Positions 30,846 to 40,000 of a stretch of DNA of 64,000 nt are shown here, one piece after another (position 1 is the first letter of the stretch; every line of letters starts with the position of its first letter). Both the position numbers and the translations under genes were made by a program. Below the pieces are notes generated by a model. The model saw only the letters and a program-made list of their open reading frames with translations, searched no databases and was not told the origin of the DNA. The stretch is from Nitrobacter sp963807355 (GTDB lineage Bacteria > Pseudomonadota > Alphaproteobacteria > Rhizobiales > Xanthobacteraceae): assembly GCA_963807355.1 (NCBI GenBank), contig CAWEBX010000007.1:62001-126000 (forward strand), in the 5' to 3' direction.

Positions 30846-31931
30846 ATGGCGCGCATAACTTTGAGACAGTTGCTGGATCACGCTGCAGAGCACGGCTACG
30901 GCGTGCCAGCGTTCAACATCAACAATATGGAGCAGGGGCTTGCCATCATGGAGGCTGCGGCCGCCGTCGACGCGCCGGTCATCATGCAGGCTTCGCGGGG
31001 CGCGCGCTCTTACGCCAACGACATCATGCTGGCGAACATGATCGACGCGCTGGACCAGATGTATCCGCACATTCCACTGTGCATGCATCAGGATCACGGC
31101 AATGAAGAAGCGACCTGCGCCACCGCGATCAAGTACGGCTTCACCTCGGTCATGATGGACGGTTCGCTCAAGGCCGACGCCAAGACCGCAGCGGATTATG
31201 AGTATAACGTCGACATCACCCGCCGCGTCGTCGACATAGCGCACTGGGTCGGCGCCTCGGTGGAAGGCGAACTGGGAGTGCTTGGCTCGCTCGAGCACGG
31301 CGGCGGCGAGCAGGAAGACGGGCACGGCATCGAAGGCCCGGTCAGCCACGATCAATTGCTGACCGATCCGGATCAGGCCGTCGATTTCGTCCGCGCGACC
31401 AAGGTCGACGCTCTGGCGATCGCGATGGGCACCTCGCACGGCGCCTACAAATTCTCGCGCAAGCCGGACGGCGACATTCTCGCCATGAAGGTGGTCGAGG
31501 AAATCCACCGCCGCCTTCCCAATACCCATCTGGTGATGCATGGCTCGTCTTCGGTGCCGCAGCATCTGCAGGATGAGTTCAACAAGTTCGGCGGCGAGAT
31601 GCCGCAGACCTGGGGCGTGCCGGTCGAGGAAATCGTTCGCGGCATCAAGCATGGCGTTCGCAAGGTCAATATCGACACCGACTGCCGTCTGGCCATGACT
31701 GCGGTATTCCGGAAAGTCGCGGCCAGCAACAAGAGCGAATTCGATCCACGCAAGTTCCTGAAACCCGCGATGGATGCAATGCGCGACCTCTGCCGCGAGC
31801 GTTTCGAGCAGTTCGGCACTGCCGGGAATGCCTCGAAGATCAAGGTGATCCCATTGGCTGAAATGGCCAAGCTTTACCGCACCGGTAAACTTGATCCGCG
31901 TATCGGTGAAACAGCCGTCGCGGCCGAGTGA
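30846..31931 (+). CDS. cbbA: CbbA, class II fructose/sedoheptulose-bisphosphate aldolase
   Basis: 361 residues. A zinc-dependent aldolase joining DHAP with glyceraldehyde-3-P or erythrose-4-P. It starts ARITLRQLLDHAAEHGYGVP, with zinc and substrate motifs MHQDHGNE, VEGELG, LVMHGSSSVP and KVNIDTDCRLA. It follows cbbP after 118 bp and has its own GGGAGGG ribosome site. In several relatives transketolase (cbbT) stands between cbbP and cbbA; here there is only a short non-coding gap. Confidence 0.94.
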   Translation: MARITLRQLLDHAAEHGYGVPAFNINNMEQGLAIMEAAAAVDAPVIMQASRGARSYANDIMLANMIDALDQMYPHIPLCMHQDHGNEEATCATAIKYGFTSVMMDGSLKADAKTAADYEYNVDITRRVVDIAHWVGASVEGELGVLGSLEHGGGEQEDGHGIEGPVSHDQLLTDPDQAVDFVRATKVDALAIAMGTSHGAYKFSRKPDGDILAMKVVEEIHRRLPNTHLVMHGSSSVPQHLQDEFNKFGGEMPQTWGVPVEEIVRGIKHGVRKVNIDTDCRLAMTAVFRKVAASNKSEFDPRKFLKPAMDAMRDLCRERFEQFGTAGNASKIKVIPLAEMAKLYRTGKLDPRIGETAVAAE

Positions 31932-32555
31932 TACGATCCTGGCTGGCGCGGCCCGGCCTCCGGCTTGACCGCCGGAAGGCCGATTGCCGCAACATCGCTA
32001 CACCACCGTCTCCCATGCGGTGACCGCACGTCCCGAGGGCCAGTCTAGCACCTCGTGACATGCCTCCATCCGGTTCCAACTAGGACGGTTCATCCTCCCG
32101 ATCGTCCAGCCCCGGATGTACTGCTCCGTCGTCTTGCATGGCGACGGAGCCTTTCTCCCGGAAGTGCCCTGAATATCCAGGAGAAAATACGAGGGTAAGC
32201 CGATCGGCACGCCCATGCCGCCGCATCTGGCGCGTGATCTCACATCACAACGTGGGGGCGTTCTTTCACTGTGCCGACCGGGTTTCGCGCCATCGAAAAG
32301 GAGTACGATCGGTCTGGTTCCGAGATTCAGGGAGCACTGAAAAACAGGATGTGATCGCTGCCGAAATATTCGATGGACTTACAATCCCCGCAATCGGGTT
32401 CAAACAGTCGCTTCAGTCTCATTCAATCGCATTGTATCAGGCTGAAGCGTTCCTTTCATTTGACCATGATCTTATCGATCTTATCGAAAGTGGTTCTCAC
32501 CTTTCGGGATTATGCTCCAAGCTCTGGCAGTCGGGGGACGATCATGGGAGGACGA
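31932..32555. other. Long intergenic region after cbbA with hairpins
   Basis: About 620 bp with no gene I trust. An 81-codon leftward frame (31998-32243) ends in plausible residues but has no recognisable homology. Two hairpins occur: 31954-31982 (near-perfect GC arms of 11-12 nt) and 32123-32150 (perfect 9-bp arms GCTCCGTCG/CGACGGAGC followed by CTTTCT). At 32465-32520 there is a degenerate member of the GATCATGC/AAGTGG repeat family. Confidence 0.45.
31954..31982 (+). terminator. Hairpin downstream of cbbA
   Basis: CGGCCTCCGGC pairs with GCCGGAAGGCCG with one bulged base, 22 bp after the cbbA stop. No T tract follows, so it may act as an mRNA-stabilising hairpin rather than an intrinsic terminator. 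Confidence 0.45.
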
Positions 32556-32807
32556 ATGACATCCACGCGCCACGCGGCCATCGTCCTGGCCGCACTGTCA
32601 CTGGGCGGATGCGCTAATCTTGAGCGCCACAATTCGAACGCGCTGTCCCAGACCGATGACGATGGCTATTGCCAGGCGCAGGGCGGACCGCAGGGATCCG
32701 CAGCCTACACTGCCTGCCGCAAAAATCGTGACGTCGCCGCTACGCGATCGGATCGGATGGAACGCACCCATCGCGATCTTGCCGAGCGGATGCTGAACGG
32801 GCAGTAA
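32556..32807 (+). CDS. Small lipoprotein
   Basis: 83 residues from ATG 32556, chosen because GGGAGGA lies 4 bp upstream. A lipoprotein signal ends in the lipobox LSLGGC, so Cys about 18 is lipidated. The mature part is small, polar and charged, with two more cysteines (DGYCQAQGG, AYTACRKN) and a basic helix RSDRMERTHRDLAERML. Function unknown. Serine or Ala after the lipidated Cys (CANLE) suggests outer-membrane sorting. Confidence 0.65.
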   Translation: MTSTRHAAIVLAALSLGGCANLERHNSNALSQTDDDGYCQAQGGPQGSAAYTACRKNRDVAATRSDRMERTHRDLAERMLNGQ

Positions 32808-32951
32808 TGGCCATTCAGCGACGCGCCTGTCCGTTGGCCGTCTTAGCCATGGAAGCGATATCCGGTAGGTTGCAGTGTTCGGATTGGATCGCTGACATTT
32901 CCCGCTTACGGAACTCGCGTGCGCCGAGAAACGACAAGGTCTTGAGCTGCT

Positions 32952-33654
32952 TTATTCTTTTTCCTCCTCCTCGGTCTTCTTGCCGCCGATCGTCTTCAGC
33001 TTGGCGAATATGGCATCGACGTTGAGATCGTCCTGCTGCTTTTCGGTAGGTTCGAATTCGCCGTCCTGACGGGTGGTCTCGGACGCCGGCAGCAGGGTAG
33101 CGCCGCCATACTGCTGATCGGCCGGCTTCTCCTTGGCCGCGCGTTGCACCTCGAAATCGAGTTCGATCTGCGAGCAAAGCCCCAGCGTCACCGGATCCAT
33201 CGGAGTCAGAAGTCGAGGCGTTCCAGTGGGTGCGGTCGCGCACCGCGGCAATCGTGGTTTTGGTCGTGCCTACCAGACGCATGATTTGAGCGTCCTTCAA
33301 TTCCGGATGATTGCGCACGAGCCAGAGGATCGCGCTTGGCCGCTCGTGGCGGCGTGACACTGGGGTGTAGCGGGGACCCTTTTTCTTGGCTGCCGGTGGC
33401 AGCACCACCCGGCTTTCGCTCAGCTTCAGCCGGTAGTCCGGGTCCTTTTCGCCCTTCTCGATCTCGTCGCGGGTGAGTTGGCCGGTGGAGATCGGGTCCA
33501 TGCCCTTGATGCCCTGGGCGGCATCGCCGTCAGCGATGGCGCGGACCTCCAGGGGATGCATCTTGGTGAAGTCGGCGACCTGATCGAACGACAGCGCGGT
33601 ATTGTCGACGAGCCACACGGCAGTCGCTTTCGGCATCAGCGGTGCATTGCTCAT
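32952..33654 (-). pseudogene. trcR: TrcR (DUF1013) cell-cycle regulator, with a 1-nt frameshift
   Basis: From ATG 33654 the first 148 codons match the alphaproteobacterial DUF1013/TrcR family (PKATAVWLVDNTALSFDQVA, then HPELKDAQIMRLVGTTKTT and VRDRTHWN). Near 33209-33212 one extra base shifts the frame. The expected continuation LTPMDPVTLGLCSQIELDFE runs in another frame to 32952 and ends in an acidic tail. The restored protein would be about 233 residues, normal for the family. All residues are otherwise conserved, so a sequence error or a very recent mutation is likely. Confidence 0.8.
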
Positions 33655-33889
33655 GGCAAATCTCCTTTGCGCTTTGCCCACCCCTCAGGGCAAAGCCTTT
33701 TGGTCATCGACGATGACGGGAATTGGAGTCTATATATGCTGCCGGAGGTCGGCCGCGCAATGGTTTGCTCTGTCGATCCCTGGTTTGCGGAACCTGCCTT
33801 GACAGCGCCCGAAAGCCGTCCAAAGTCATCACTTAAGTATTGGCCGTTCCCGCCCTGCCGGTGTGGGGTGATTCGGCCCGGATCGCCTC

Positions 33890-34852
33890 ATGAATGCTAA
33901 ACCAAAACTTAAAATCGTGCTTTGTTCGCCCCGCGGCTTCTGCGCCGGGGTGGTCAGGGCGATCGATACCGTGGAACGTGCGCTGACGCTGTATGGCGCG
34001 CCGGTCTATGTGCGTCACGAAATCGTCCACAATCGCTATGTTGTCGATAGCCTTCGCGCCAAGGGAGCGATCTTCGTTGAGGAACTGGCTGAGATCCCCG
34101 ACGACACCAAGGCGCCGGTGGTCTTTTCCGCCCATGGCGTGCCGAAGTCGGTTCCTGCAGACGCTCAGAGGCGTAATTTCTTTTCGCTCGATGCCACCTG
34201 TCCTCTCGTGACCAAGGTTCATCGTGAGGCGGCGATCCATTTCAAGCGCGGTCACGAGATTCTGCTGATCGGGCATTCCCATCACCCGGAAGTCGTCGGC
34301 ACCGTCGGGCAATTGCCGGCGGGTGCGGTGACTCTGATCGAAACCGCCGAGGACGCCGAGAAATTCACGCCGAAAGATGCCGGTAATCTTGCTTTCGTGA
34401 CTCAAACCACGCTGTCCATCGACGACACCGCCGAGATCGTGGCGGTGCTGAAGCAACGCTTCCCCGACATCCATGGTCCGCACAAGGAAGACATCTGCTA
34501 CGCCACTACCAACCGCCAGTTGGCCGTCAAGAAGGTCGCGCCGGTGGTCGACGCGCTGATCGTGGTCGGAGCGCCGAACTCCTCCAATTCGCAACGGCTG
34601 CGCGAGGTTGCCGAGCGCGAGGGTTGCAAAGTATCCGTGCTTGCGCAGCGCGCCAGCGATCTCGACTGGAACATGTTCGAGGGGATCAGAAGTCTTGGCA
34701 TCACCGCGGGCGCGTCGGCACCCGAAGTCATCGTCGAGGAAATCATGGACGCATTCGCTGCGTGCTATGAACTCGAGGTGGAAACAGTTTCGGCTGCGGA
34801 AGAAAACGAGTTTTTCCCGCTGCCCCGCTCGCTGCGGCCTGACGCCGCCTAG
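33890..34852 (+). CDS. ispH: IspH, 4-hydroxy-3-methylbut-2-enyl diphosphate reductase
   Basis: 320 residues. The last enzyme of the MEP pathway, giving IPP and DMAPP. The three cysteines that bind the 4Fe-4S cluster are visible in SPRGFCAGV (about 18), DATCPLVTK (about 103) and ICYATTNRQ (about 203). The catalytic Glu and substrate motifs HNRYVVDSL and TQTTLS are present. The gene stands alone, with thrB 132 bp downstream beyond a repeat. Confidence 0.96.
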   Translation: MNAKPKLKIVLCSPRGFCAGVVRAIDTVERALTLYGAPVYVRHEIVHNRYVVDSLRAKGAIFVEELAEIPDDTKAPVVFSAHGVPKSVPADAQRRNFFSLDATCPLVTKVHREAAIHFKRGHEILLIGHSHHPEVVGTVGQLPAGAVTLIETAEDAEKFTPKDAGNLAFVTQTTLSIDDTAEIVAVLKQRFPDIHGPHKEDICYATTNRQLAVKKVAPVVDALIVVGAPNSSNSQRLREVAEREGCKVSVLAQRASDLDWNMFEGIRSLGITAGASAPEVIVEEIMDAFAACYELEVETVSAAEENEFFPLPRSLRPDAA

Positions 34853-34902
34853 GGCCTTTCCGCTTCTGATGGAATCAGAAGCGAGGCTCTATGATTCTGA
34901 TT

Positions 34903-34955
34903 TGACGCGTTTTCTTCACGCCTACCGGTACCCACCTCGTTTGAAAACGCTATAG
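34903..34955. repeat. Dispersed intergenic repeat (CTATAG-type)
   Basis: TTTGACGCGTTTTCTTCACG followed by CCTACCGGTACCC and TTTGAAAACGCTATAG. The right half matches the arms of 43485-43534 (TCGAAACGCTATAG with an ACCGGTTCGCTC core). It is a dispersed element of this bacterial family lying between ispH and thrB. Confidence 0.65.
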
Positions 34956-34984
34956 CACGACCGGGACCGGAACGGGGATACGAG

Positions 34985-35965
34985 ATGGCGGTCTACACCG
35001 ACGTCGCCGCCGAGGAGCTTGCAGATTTTCTGAAAGCCTACGATATCGGCGAGGTACTGTCCTACAAGGGCATCGCCGAAGGCGTCGAGAACTCCAACTA
35101 TCTGCTGCACACCACCTCCGGATCGTTTTTCCTGACGCTCTATGAAAAGCGCGTCGCCATCGACGACCTGCCGTTCTTTCTCGGTTTGATGGGTCATCTT
35201 GCGACCCACGGCATCGTGTGTCCGCAGCCGGTCAAGGCGCGCGGCGGCGAAACGCTTGGCCGCCTCGCGGGGCGTCCTGCCGCCATCATCGATTTTCTCG
35301 AGGGCGTGTGGCCACGGAAGCCAAACGTCGCTCATTGCGCCGCGACTGGCGCTGCGCTAGCGAAGCTGCATCTCGCCGGCGGTGATTTCCCCATGAGCCG
35401 CGCTAATGCGCTGTCGGTGTCCAGTTGGCGGCCGCTGTTCGAACAGGCCGGAGCTTGCATCGATACCGTGCAACAGGGTTTGCACGATTTTCTCAAGGCT
35501 GAACTCGACCACCTTGAAGCACACTGGCCGGAGAAGCTGCCGGCTGGCGTGATCCATGCCGACCTGTTTCCTGATAACGTGCTGTTTCTCGGCGAGAGGT
35601 TGTCGGGGCTGATCGATTTCTATTTCGCTTGCAATGATTTCTTGGCCTATGACGTCGCGATCTGCCTCAACGCTTGGTGTTTCGAGCCGGATCATTCCTT
35701 CAACGTCACCAAGGCTCGGGCGCTGCTTGCCGCCTACAATTGCGAGCGCGCGCTGTCGGAGGCCGAACAGGCGGCGTTGCCTTTGCTCGCGCGGGGCGCC
35801 GCGTTGCGGTTTCTGCTGACGCGGCTGGTCGATTTTCTCAACGTGCCCGCCGGCGCGCTGGTGAAACCGAAAGACCCGCTCGAATACGTCCGCAAGCTGC
35901 GTTTCCAGCAGCGTGTCGGCAGCGTCCGCGACTACGGCGTCGCGATCTCGGGGCTGGTGGCGTGA
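34985..35965 (+). CDS. thrB: ThrB, homoserine kinase (APH/fructosamine-kinase fold)
   Basis: 326 residues. Phosphorylates homoserine on the way to threonine. It is the type II (ThrB2) enzyme with an aminoglycoside-phosphotransferase fold, not the GHMP type. Motifs: EGVENSNYLLHTT and FLTLYEKR in the N-lobe, VIHADLFPDNVLF (catalytic Asp) and GLIDFYFACND (metal Asp). The stop overlaps the rnhA GTG by 4 bp, and the thrB-rnhA pairing is conserved in rhizobia. Confidence 0.93.
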   Translation: MAVYTDVAAEELADFLKAYDIGEVLSYKGIAEGVENSNYLLHTTSGSFFLTLYEKRVAIDDLPFFLGLMGHLATHGIVCPQPVKARGGETLGRLAGRPAAIIDFLEGVWPRKPNVAHCAATGAALAKLHLAGGDFPMSRANALSVSSWRPLFEQAGACIDTVQQGLHDFLKAELDHLEAHWPEKLPAGVIHADLFPDNVLFLGERLSGLIDFYFACNDFLAYDVAICLNAWCFEPDHSFNVTKARALLAAYNCERALSEAEQAALPLLARGAALRFLLTRLVDFLNVPAGALVKPKDPLEYVRKLRFQQRVGSVRDYGVAISGLVA

Positions 35966-36418
35966 ATTCGCCCGCGCTTCCGCATGTCACGATTTTCACG
36001 GACGGCGCCTGCTCAGGCAACCCGGGTCCTGGCGGCTGGGGCGCGATCCTGCGGTTCGGTGAAATCGAAAAAGAACTGAAAGGTGGCGAACCGCATACCA
36101 CCAACAACCGGATGGAGTTGCTGGCGGCGATCTCGGCGCTGGAGGCGCTGAAGCGTCCGGCGCTTGTCGATCTCACCACCGACAGCCAGTACGTACGGCA
36201 AGGCATCACCGGCTCGGATTCACAACTGGAAGCGGAACGGCTGGCGTACCGCCGATAAGAAGCCAGTGAAGAACGCTGACCTCTGGCAGCGGCTCGACGA
36301 TGCGCTGAAGCCTCATGACGTGCGCTGGCACTGGATCAAAGGCCACGCCGGCCATGACGAGAACGAGCGCGCCGATCAGCTTGCGCGCGAAGGCGTGGCG
36401 ATGGCCAGGTTGAAATAG
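35962..36418 (+). pseudogene. rnhA: RnhA, ribonuclease HI, with a 1-nt frameshift
   Basis: A GTG start overlaps thrB. The first frame holds FTDGACSGNPGPGGWG (catalytic Asp), NNRMELLAA (Glu) and LTTDSQYVRQGI (Asp). One extra C near 36215 then shifts the frame. The continuation IHNWKRNGWRTADKKPVKN, with HWIKGHAGHDENERADQLA (catalytic His and Asp), is in the other frame to 36418. Removing one base restores a normal 151-residue RNase HI, which cleaves RNA in RNA:DNA hybrids. Every catalytic residue is intact, so sequencing error is a serious possibility. Confidence 0.88.
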
Positions 36419-36428
36419 TCAGCTTGGT

Positions 36429-36710
36429 TCAAATGCCGTGACGCCGCTTAAGCATAAGCCAGACGACAACGGTGGCGATGAATAGTGCGATGACCGTGAA
36501 CCAAAGGCCACCATCGATGTGAGCTGGCCGCGGGCTCGCCAATATATATATGCTGAACCCGAGGGTCGTCAGGCTCAGTGTGTTGCCGACCCAGTACAAA
36601 GGTTCGCGCAAACCGCCACTTGCTGCCCGTTCTGCCGCATGTTCCTTTGCGCGTTTCACCCGCCAGAAGAGAAATGCAATCCAGGCGCAGGCTAGCAAAA
36701 TTTTAGTCAT
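36429..36710 (-). CDS. Small integral membrane protein
   Basis: 93 residues with three predicted transmembrane segments: ILLACAWIAFLFW near the N-terminus, VGNTLSLTTLGFSIYIL in the middle and GLWFTVIALFIATVVVWLML near the end, with a basic loop (RVKRAKEHAAER) after the first. I recognise no family. It is convergent with rnhA, 10 bp apart. Confidence 0.55.
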   Translation of the reverse strand: MTKILLACAWIAFLFWRVKRAKEHAAERAASGGLREPLYWVGNTLSLTTLGFSIYILASPRPAHIDGGLWFTVIALFIATVVVWLMLKRRHGI

Positions 36711-36804
36711 GCCGCTTTCGACCCATCGTTTCTTAATTCATAGGGTTGATAGCTTGCTGGCATTGCCGTTTGATCGCTAAAGTTCTAGGTGTTCTGGAAA
36801 GCAA

Positions 36805-36830
36805 AAAGCCCGCGCATTGGCGCGGGCTTT
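36805..36830. terminator. Terminator between two leftward genes
   Basis: AAAGCCCGCGC pairs perfectly with GCGCGGGCTTT around an ATTG loop, with A-rich and T-rich flanks, so it can work in both directions. It lies 26 bp beyond the end of the leftward peroxiredoxin gene. Confidence 0.88.
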
Positions 36831-36856
36831 CTGCTTCGGGAGGCCAAACAGGCGGA

Positions 36857-37342
36857 TCAAAGCTGCCCGACCAAAGTGTCTCCGCCGGAGACCTCGACCT
36901 TGCCGGGCGAGTCTTCGACATTCAGCTTCTTCACCACGCCGTCTTCGACCAGCATGGAATAGCGCTTCGAGCGGATGCCGAGACCCTTCTCGGAGCCGTC
37001 GAACTCCAGGCCGATCGCCTTCGCGAACTCGGCGTTGCCGTCCGCAAGGAACACCGCCTCGTTACGCTGGTCGGTATCGCGCTTCCAGGCGCTCAGGACG
37101 AACACGTCGTTGACCGAGACGATGGCGATCTCGTTCACGCCCTTGTCCTTGATGGCGTGAGCGCTGGCGAAAATACTCGGCAGATGCTGTTTATGACAGG
37201 TACCTGTGTAGGCGCCGGGCACGGCGAACAACGCTACTTTCCTTCCTTTGAATATGTCGCCGGTGCTTTTGGTCTGGACCCCGTCCTCGGTCATGATACG
37301 AAACGTCGCATCGGGCAGGCGGTCGCCAACTTTGATGGTCAT
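36857..37342 (-). CDS. Peroxiredoxin (Prx5/AhpE-like)
   Basis: 161 residues from ATG 37342 (MTIKVGDRLP). The peroxidatic motif PGAYTGTCHKQHLP holds Cys about 49. IAIVSVNDVFVLSAW and the atypical 2-Cys/1-Cys Prx5 layout follow. It reduces H2O2 and organic peroxides with glutathione or thioredoxin. A longer in-frame start would add a non-homologous N-terminus. It has its own terminator, so it is probably monocistronic. Confidence 0.93.
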   Translation of the reverse strand: MTIKVGDRLPDATFRIMTEDGVQTKSTGDIFKGRKVALFAVPGAYTGTCHKQHLPSIFASAHAIKDKGVNEIAIVSVNDVFVLSAWKRDTDQRNEAVFLADGNAEFAKAIGLEFDGSEKGLGIRSKRYSMLVEDGVVKKLNVEDSPGKVEVSGGDTLVGQL

Positions 37343-37513
37343 CGTCAAATCTCCATGGAATGGCAGCGTGGGGAGGAGGAATGGAGGTACAATATTCCAA
37401 CAGCGAAACAGCAACGGCTACCCGTTCACCGTACCTCCATAACGCGCTTTCGGGGTTACATCCCGAAAACGTCTCAAGTATAACGCTAACGCCCAGGCCT
37501 TGATCCATCAAAG

Positions 37514-38080
37514 TCAAAACAGCGCTAGCCTGCAAACCCCGCCCGCGTCGAGAAACGTCTGCTCTTCCGCGCTCGTCGTGCGCCCGAGCACAAGATTGCG
37601 ATGCGGAAAACGGCCGAACCGGCGAATGATGTCGGCATGGATTTCCGCGAATTTGAGGTTGTCCGGTCGGCCGCGGGCGCGAAACAGCTCAATGCAACGG
37701 TCTTGATCCGCGAGCCGCTCGGAATGCATGAGGGGTATATAAAGGAACTCGACAAGGTCGAGCTCTATGCGCGTGTTGGTACCGCCTGCAATGGCACGAA
37801 CGGCGACGGCTAGCGCTTGATCGTCGGTCGAGAAGGTCCGGGCATCGCCGCGGAACATGTTGCGCGGAAACTGATCGAGCACGATGACGAGCGCCAGCGC
37901 GCCGTCGTCGGTCTTCTCCCATCCCGTGAGTTCGCCATCCCGAGCGGCTTCCCAAAGCCTTTGAAAGCGACGGCGTACCTCGGCGTCGAACGGGTCGCTC
38001 TTGATATGCCATTTGGACATGCCGGCCTCTCGCCAGAAGGCGAGGATATCAGCGGGAGAGGGGAGATTTGCGTCATTCAT
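37514..38080 (-). CDS. DUF924 family protein
   Basis: 188 residues. Family landmarks are DILAFWREAG, WHIKSDPFDAEVRRRF, LALVIVLDQFPRNMFRG, SERLADQDRCIELF and GRFPHRNLVLGRTTS. DUF924 proteins are all-helical with a TPR-like fold; function unknown. It is transcribed leftward 48 bp downstream of the acyl-CoA ligase gene and may share its mRNA. Confidence 0.85.
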   Translation of the reverse strand: MNDANLPSPADILAFWREAGMSKWHIKSDPFDAEVRRRFQRLWEAARDGELTGWEKTDDGALALVIVLDQFPRNMFRGDARTFSTDDQALAVAVRAIAGGTNTRIELDLVEFLYIPLMHSERLADQDRCIELFRARGRPDNLKFAEIHADIIRRFGRFPHRNLVLGRTTSAEEQTFLDAGGVCRLALF

Positions 38081-38128
38081 GATCGAACAGGCGTTTTCCT
38101 GAACCCTGTCCTCCGGGAGAGGTGATTG

Positions 38129-39811
38129 CTAAGCCGAGCCTTTGGCTTCGTCGCGCAATGCGCGGCGGAGAATCTTGCCGACATTGGTTTTCGGCAGAGT
38201 GTCGCGGAATTCGATTCGCCTCGGCACCTTGTAGCTCGTGAGCTGCGTCCGCGCGAACTTGATGAGATCCTCGGATGTGAGATTGCGATCCTTTTTCACT
38301 ACGAAAGCCTTCACCGCCTCACCCGATTTCTCGTTCTTGACGCCGACCACCGCGCATTCCAGCACGCCTGGATGACTCGCGATCACGTCCTCAATCTCGT
38401 TCGGATAGACATTGAACCCGGAGACCAGGATCATGTCCTTCTTGCGGTCGACGATCCGGGTGTAACCGTCCGCGGACATGATGCCGATGTCGCCGGTACG
38501 GAAGAAGCCGTCCGCCGTCATCACCTTTGCGGTCTCGTCCGGCCTGTTCCAGTAGCCGGGCATCAGTTGTGGACCATTGACGCAGATTTCGCCTGGCTCG
38601 CCGAGCGGCGCTTCTAGGCCGTTATCGTCCCGGATGGAGACGTATGTCGAGGGCATGGGAAGCCCGATCGAGCCGGAGAATTTGGTGCTGTCGGCGGGAT
38701 TGCAGGTCAGCGTCGGCGAGGTTTCCGAAAGGCCGTAGCCTTCCAGCAACGGGCATGCCGTCGTTTTGAACCACCTCTCCGCCACGACCTTCTGGACGGC
38801 CATGCCGCCGCCGATCGACACCTTGAGTTTCGAGAAGTCGACATGGTCGAAGCCGGGTGCGTTGAGAAGGGCGTTGTAGAGCGTATTCACCGCCGGGAAG
38901 ACGTTGATCTGATACTTCATCAATTCCTTGACGAGGCCCGGCAAGTCGCGCGGATTCGGGATCAGCAGATTGACGCCGCCCGCGCGCATCCCCAGCATGA
39001 AGCACGCCGTCAGCGCGAAGATATGATAGAGCGGCAGAGCACAGACGATGAAGACCTGATCGATCATCGGCGGCTTCGTCAGCGCCGGCTGCAGCCAGGC
39101 ATCGTTCTGCAGCACGTTGGCGAGAATGTTGCGATGGAGCAGCGTCGCGCCCTTCGAGACGCCGGTTGTGCCACCGGTATATTGCAGGAAGGCCACATCG
39201 TCAGCCGCGAGTTCGGGCCGGGCAGGCGTCATGCCGCGCCCCGCGGCAAGGGCGTCGTTGAACTTGACCGCGCCCGGGATTGATGACGGCGGCACCATCT
39301 TTCTGACGTGGCGAACAACGAAGTTGACGATCACGCCCTTGAAACCGAGCAGATCGCCCATGCTGCCGACAATGACGTGCCTGACGTCGGTTTTACCGAT
39401 CACCTGCTGCACCGTCGACGCGAAGTTCTCCAGCACGATGATCGCTTCCGCGCCGGAGTCCTTAAGCTGATGTTCAAGCTCGTGCGGCGTGTAGAGTGGG
39501 TTGACGTTGACCACGACATAGCCGGCGCGCAGCACGGCCACTGTCGAAATCGGATATTGCAGGACGTTCGGCATCATCAGCGCGACGCGAGCGCCCTTTT
39601 TCAGTCCCCGGCCTTGCAGGTAAGCGCCGAGGGCAAGCGACGTCTCGTCGAGCTCGCGATAGGTTATCGCCTTGTCCATGCAGATGAAGGCCTTGCGGTC
39701 GCTGAACTTGGCGAAGCTCTCCTCCAGCAACTTGATCAACGAAGCGTACTGCGACGCGTCGATGTCAGCGGGCACGCCTGCGGGATATTGCCCAAGCCAG
39801 ATGCGATCCAT
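38129..39811 (-). CDS. fadD: Long-chain fatty acid-CoA ligase (FadD-like)
   Basis: 560 residues from ATG 39811 (MDRIWLGQYP). AMP-forming adenylate enzyme converting fatty acid, ATP and CoA to acyl-CoA. Motifs: P-loop YTGGTTGVSKGAT, LLEGYGLSETSP, the TGDIGIMSADGY core, RKKDMILVSGFNVYPNEIE and the catalytic Lys in LPKTNVGKILRR. A few codons of extra N-terminus are possible. No other beta-oxidation gene is nearby. Substrate length cannot be set from sequence. Confidence 0.9.
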   Translation of the reverse strand: MDRIWLGQYPAGVPADIDASQYASLIKLLEESFAKFSDRKAFICMDKAITYRELDETSLALGAYLQGRGLKKGARVALMMPNVLQYPISTVAVLRAGYVVVNVNPLYTPHELEHQLKDSGAEAIIVLENFASTVQQVIGKTDVRHVIVGSMGDLLGFKGVIVNFVVRHVRKMVPPSSIPGAVKFNDALAAGRGMTPARPELAADDVAFLQYTGGTTGVSKGATLLHRNILANVLQNDAWLQPALTKPPMIDQVFIVCALPLYHIFALTACFMLGMRAGGVNLLIPNPRDLPGLVKELMKYQINVFPAVNTLYNALLNAPGFDHVDFSKLKVSIGGGMAVQKVVAERWFKTTACPLLEGYGLSETSPTLTCNPADSTKFSGSIGLPMPSTYVSIRDDNGLEAPLGEPGEICVNGPQLMPGYWNRPDETAKVMTADGFFRTGDIGIMSADGYTRIVDRKKDMILVSGFNVYPNEIEDVIASHPGVLECAVVGVKNEKSGEAVKAFVVKKDRNLTSEDLIKFARTQLTSYKVPRRIEFRDTLPKTNVGKILRRALRDEAKGSA

Positions 39812-40000
39812 GTGACGCCCCCGGTGATCCTTGTTCAAAGGGAGAGAAAAATGTCGTGGTCAGGGAATATCGGGCAAGGCGGCTGTCCAAGGCAAGCAGT
39901 TGCGCGATAACGACGCATGGGTGCCGCCGCAGCAGGCTCGAGGGGCTTATCTTGGCGTGGTTGGCCCGCGATGGTTTGGTGGCCAGCGCCTGGCGGCGGT

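Noticed and set aside
31998..32243. An 81-residue leftward gene after cbbA
   Set aside because: No recognised motif and no clear ribosome site. It lies in a region of hairpins and repeat relics, so I only mention it under the intergenic entry.
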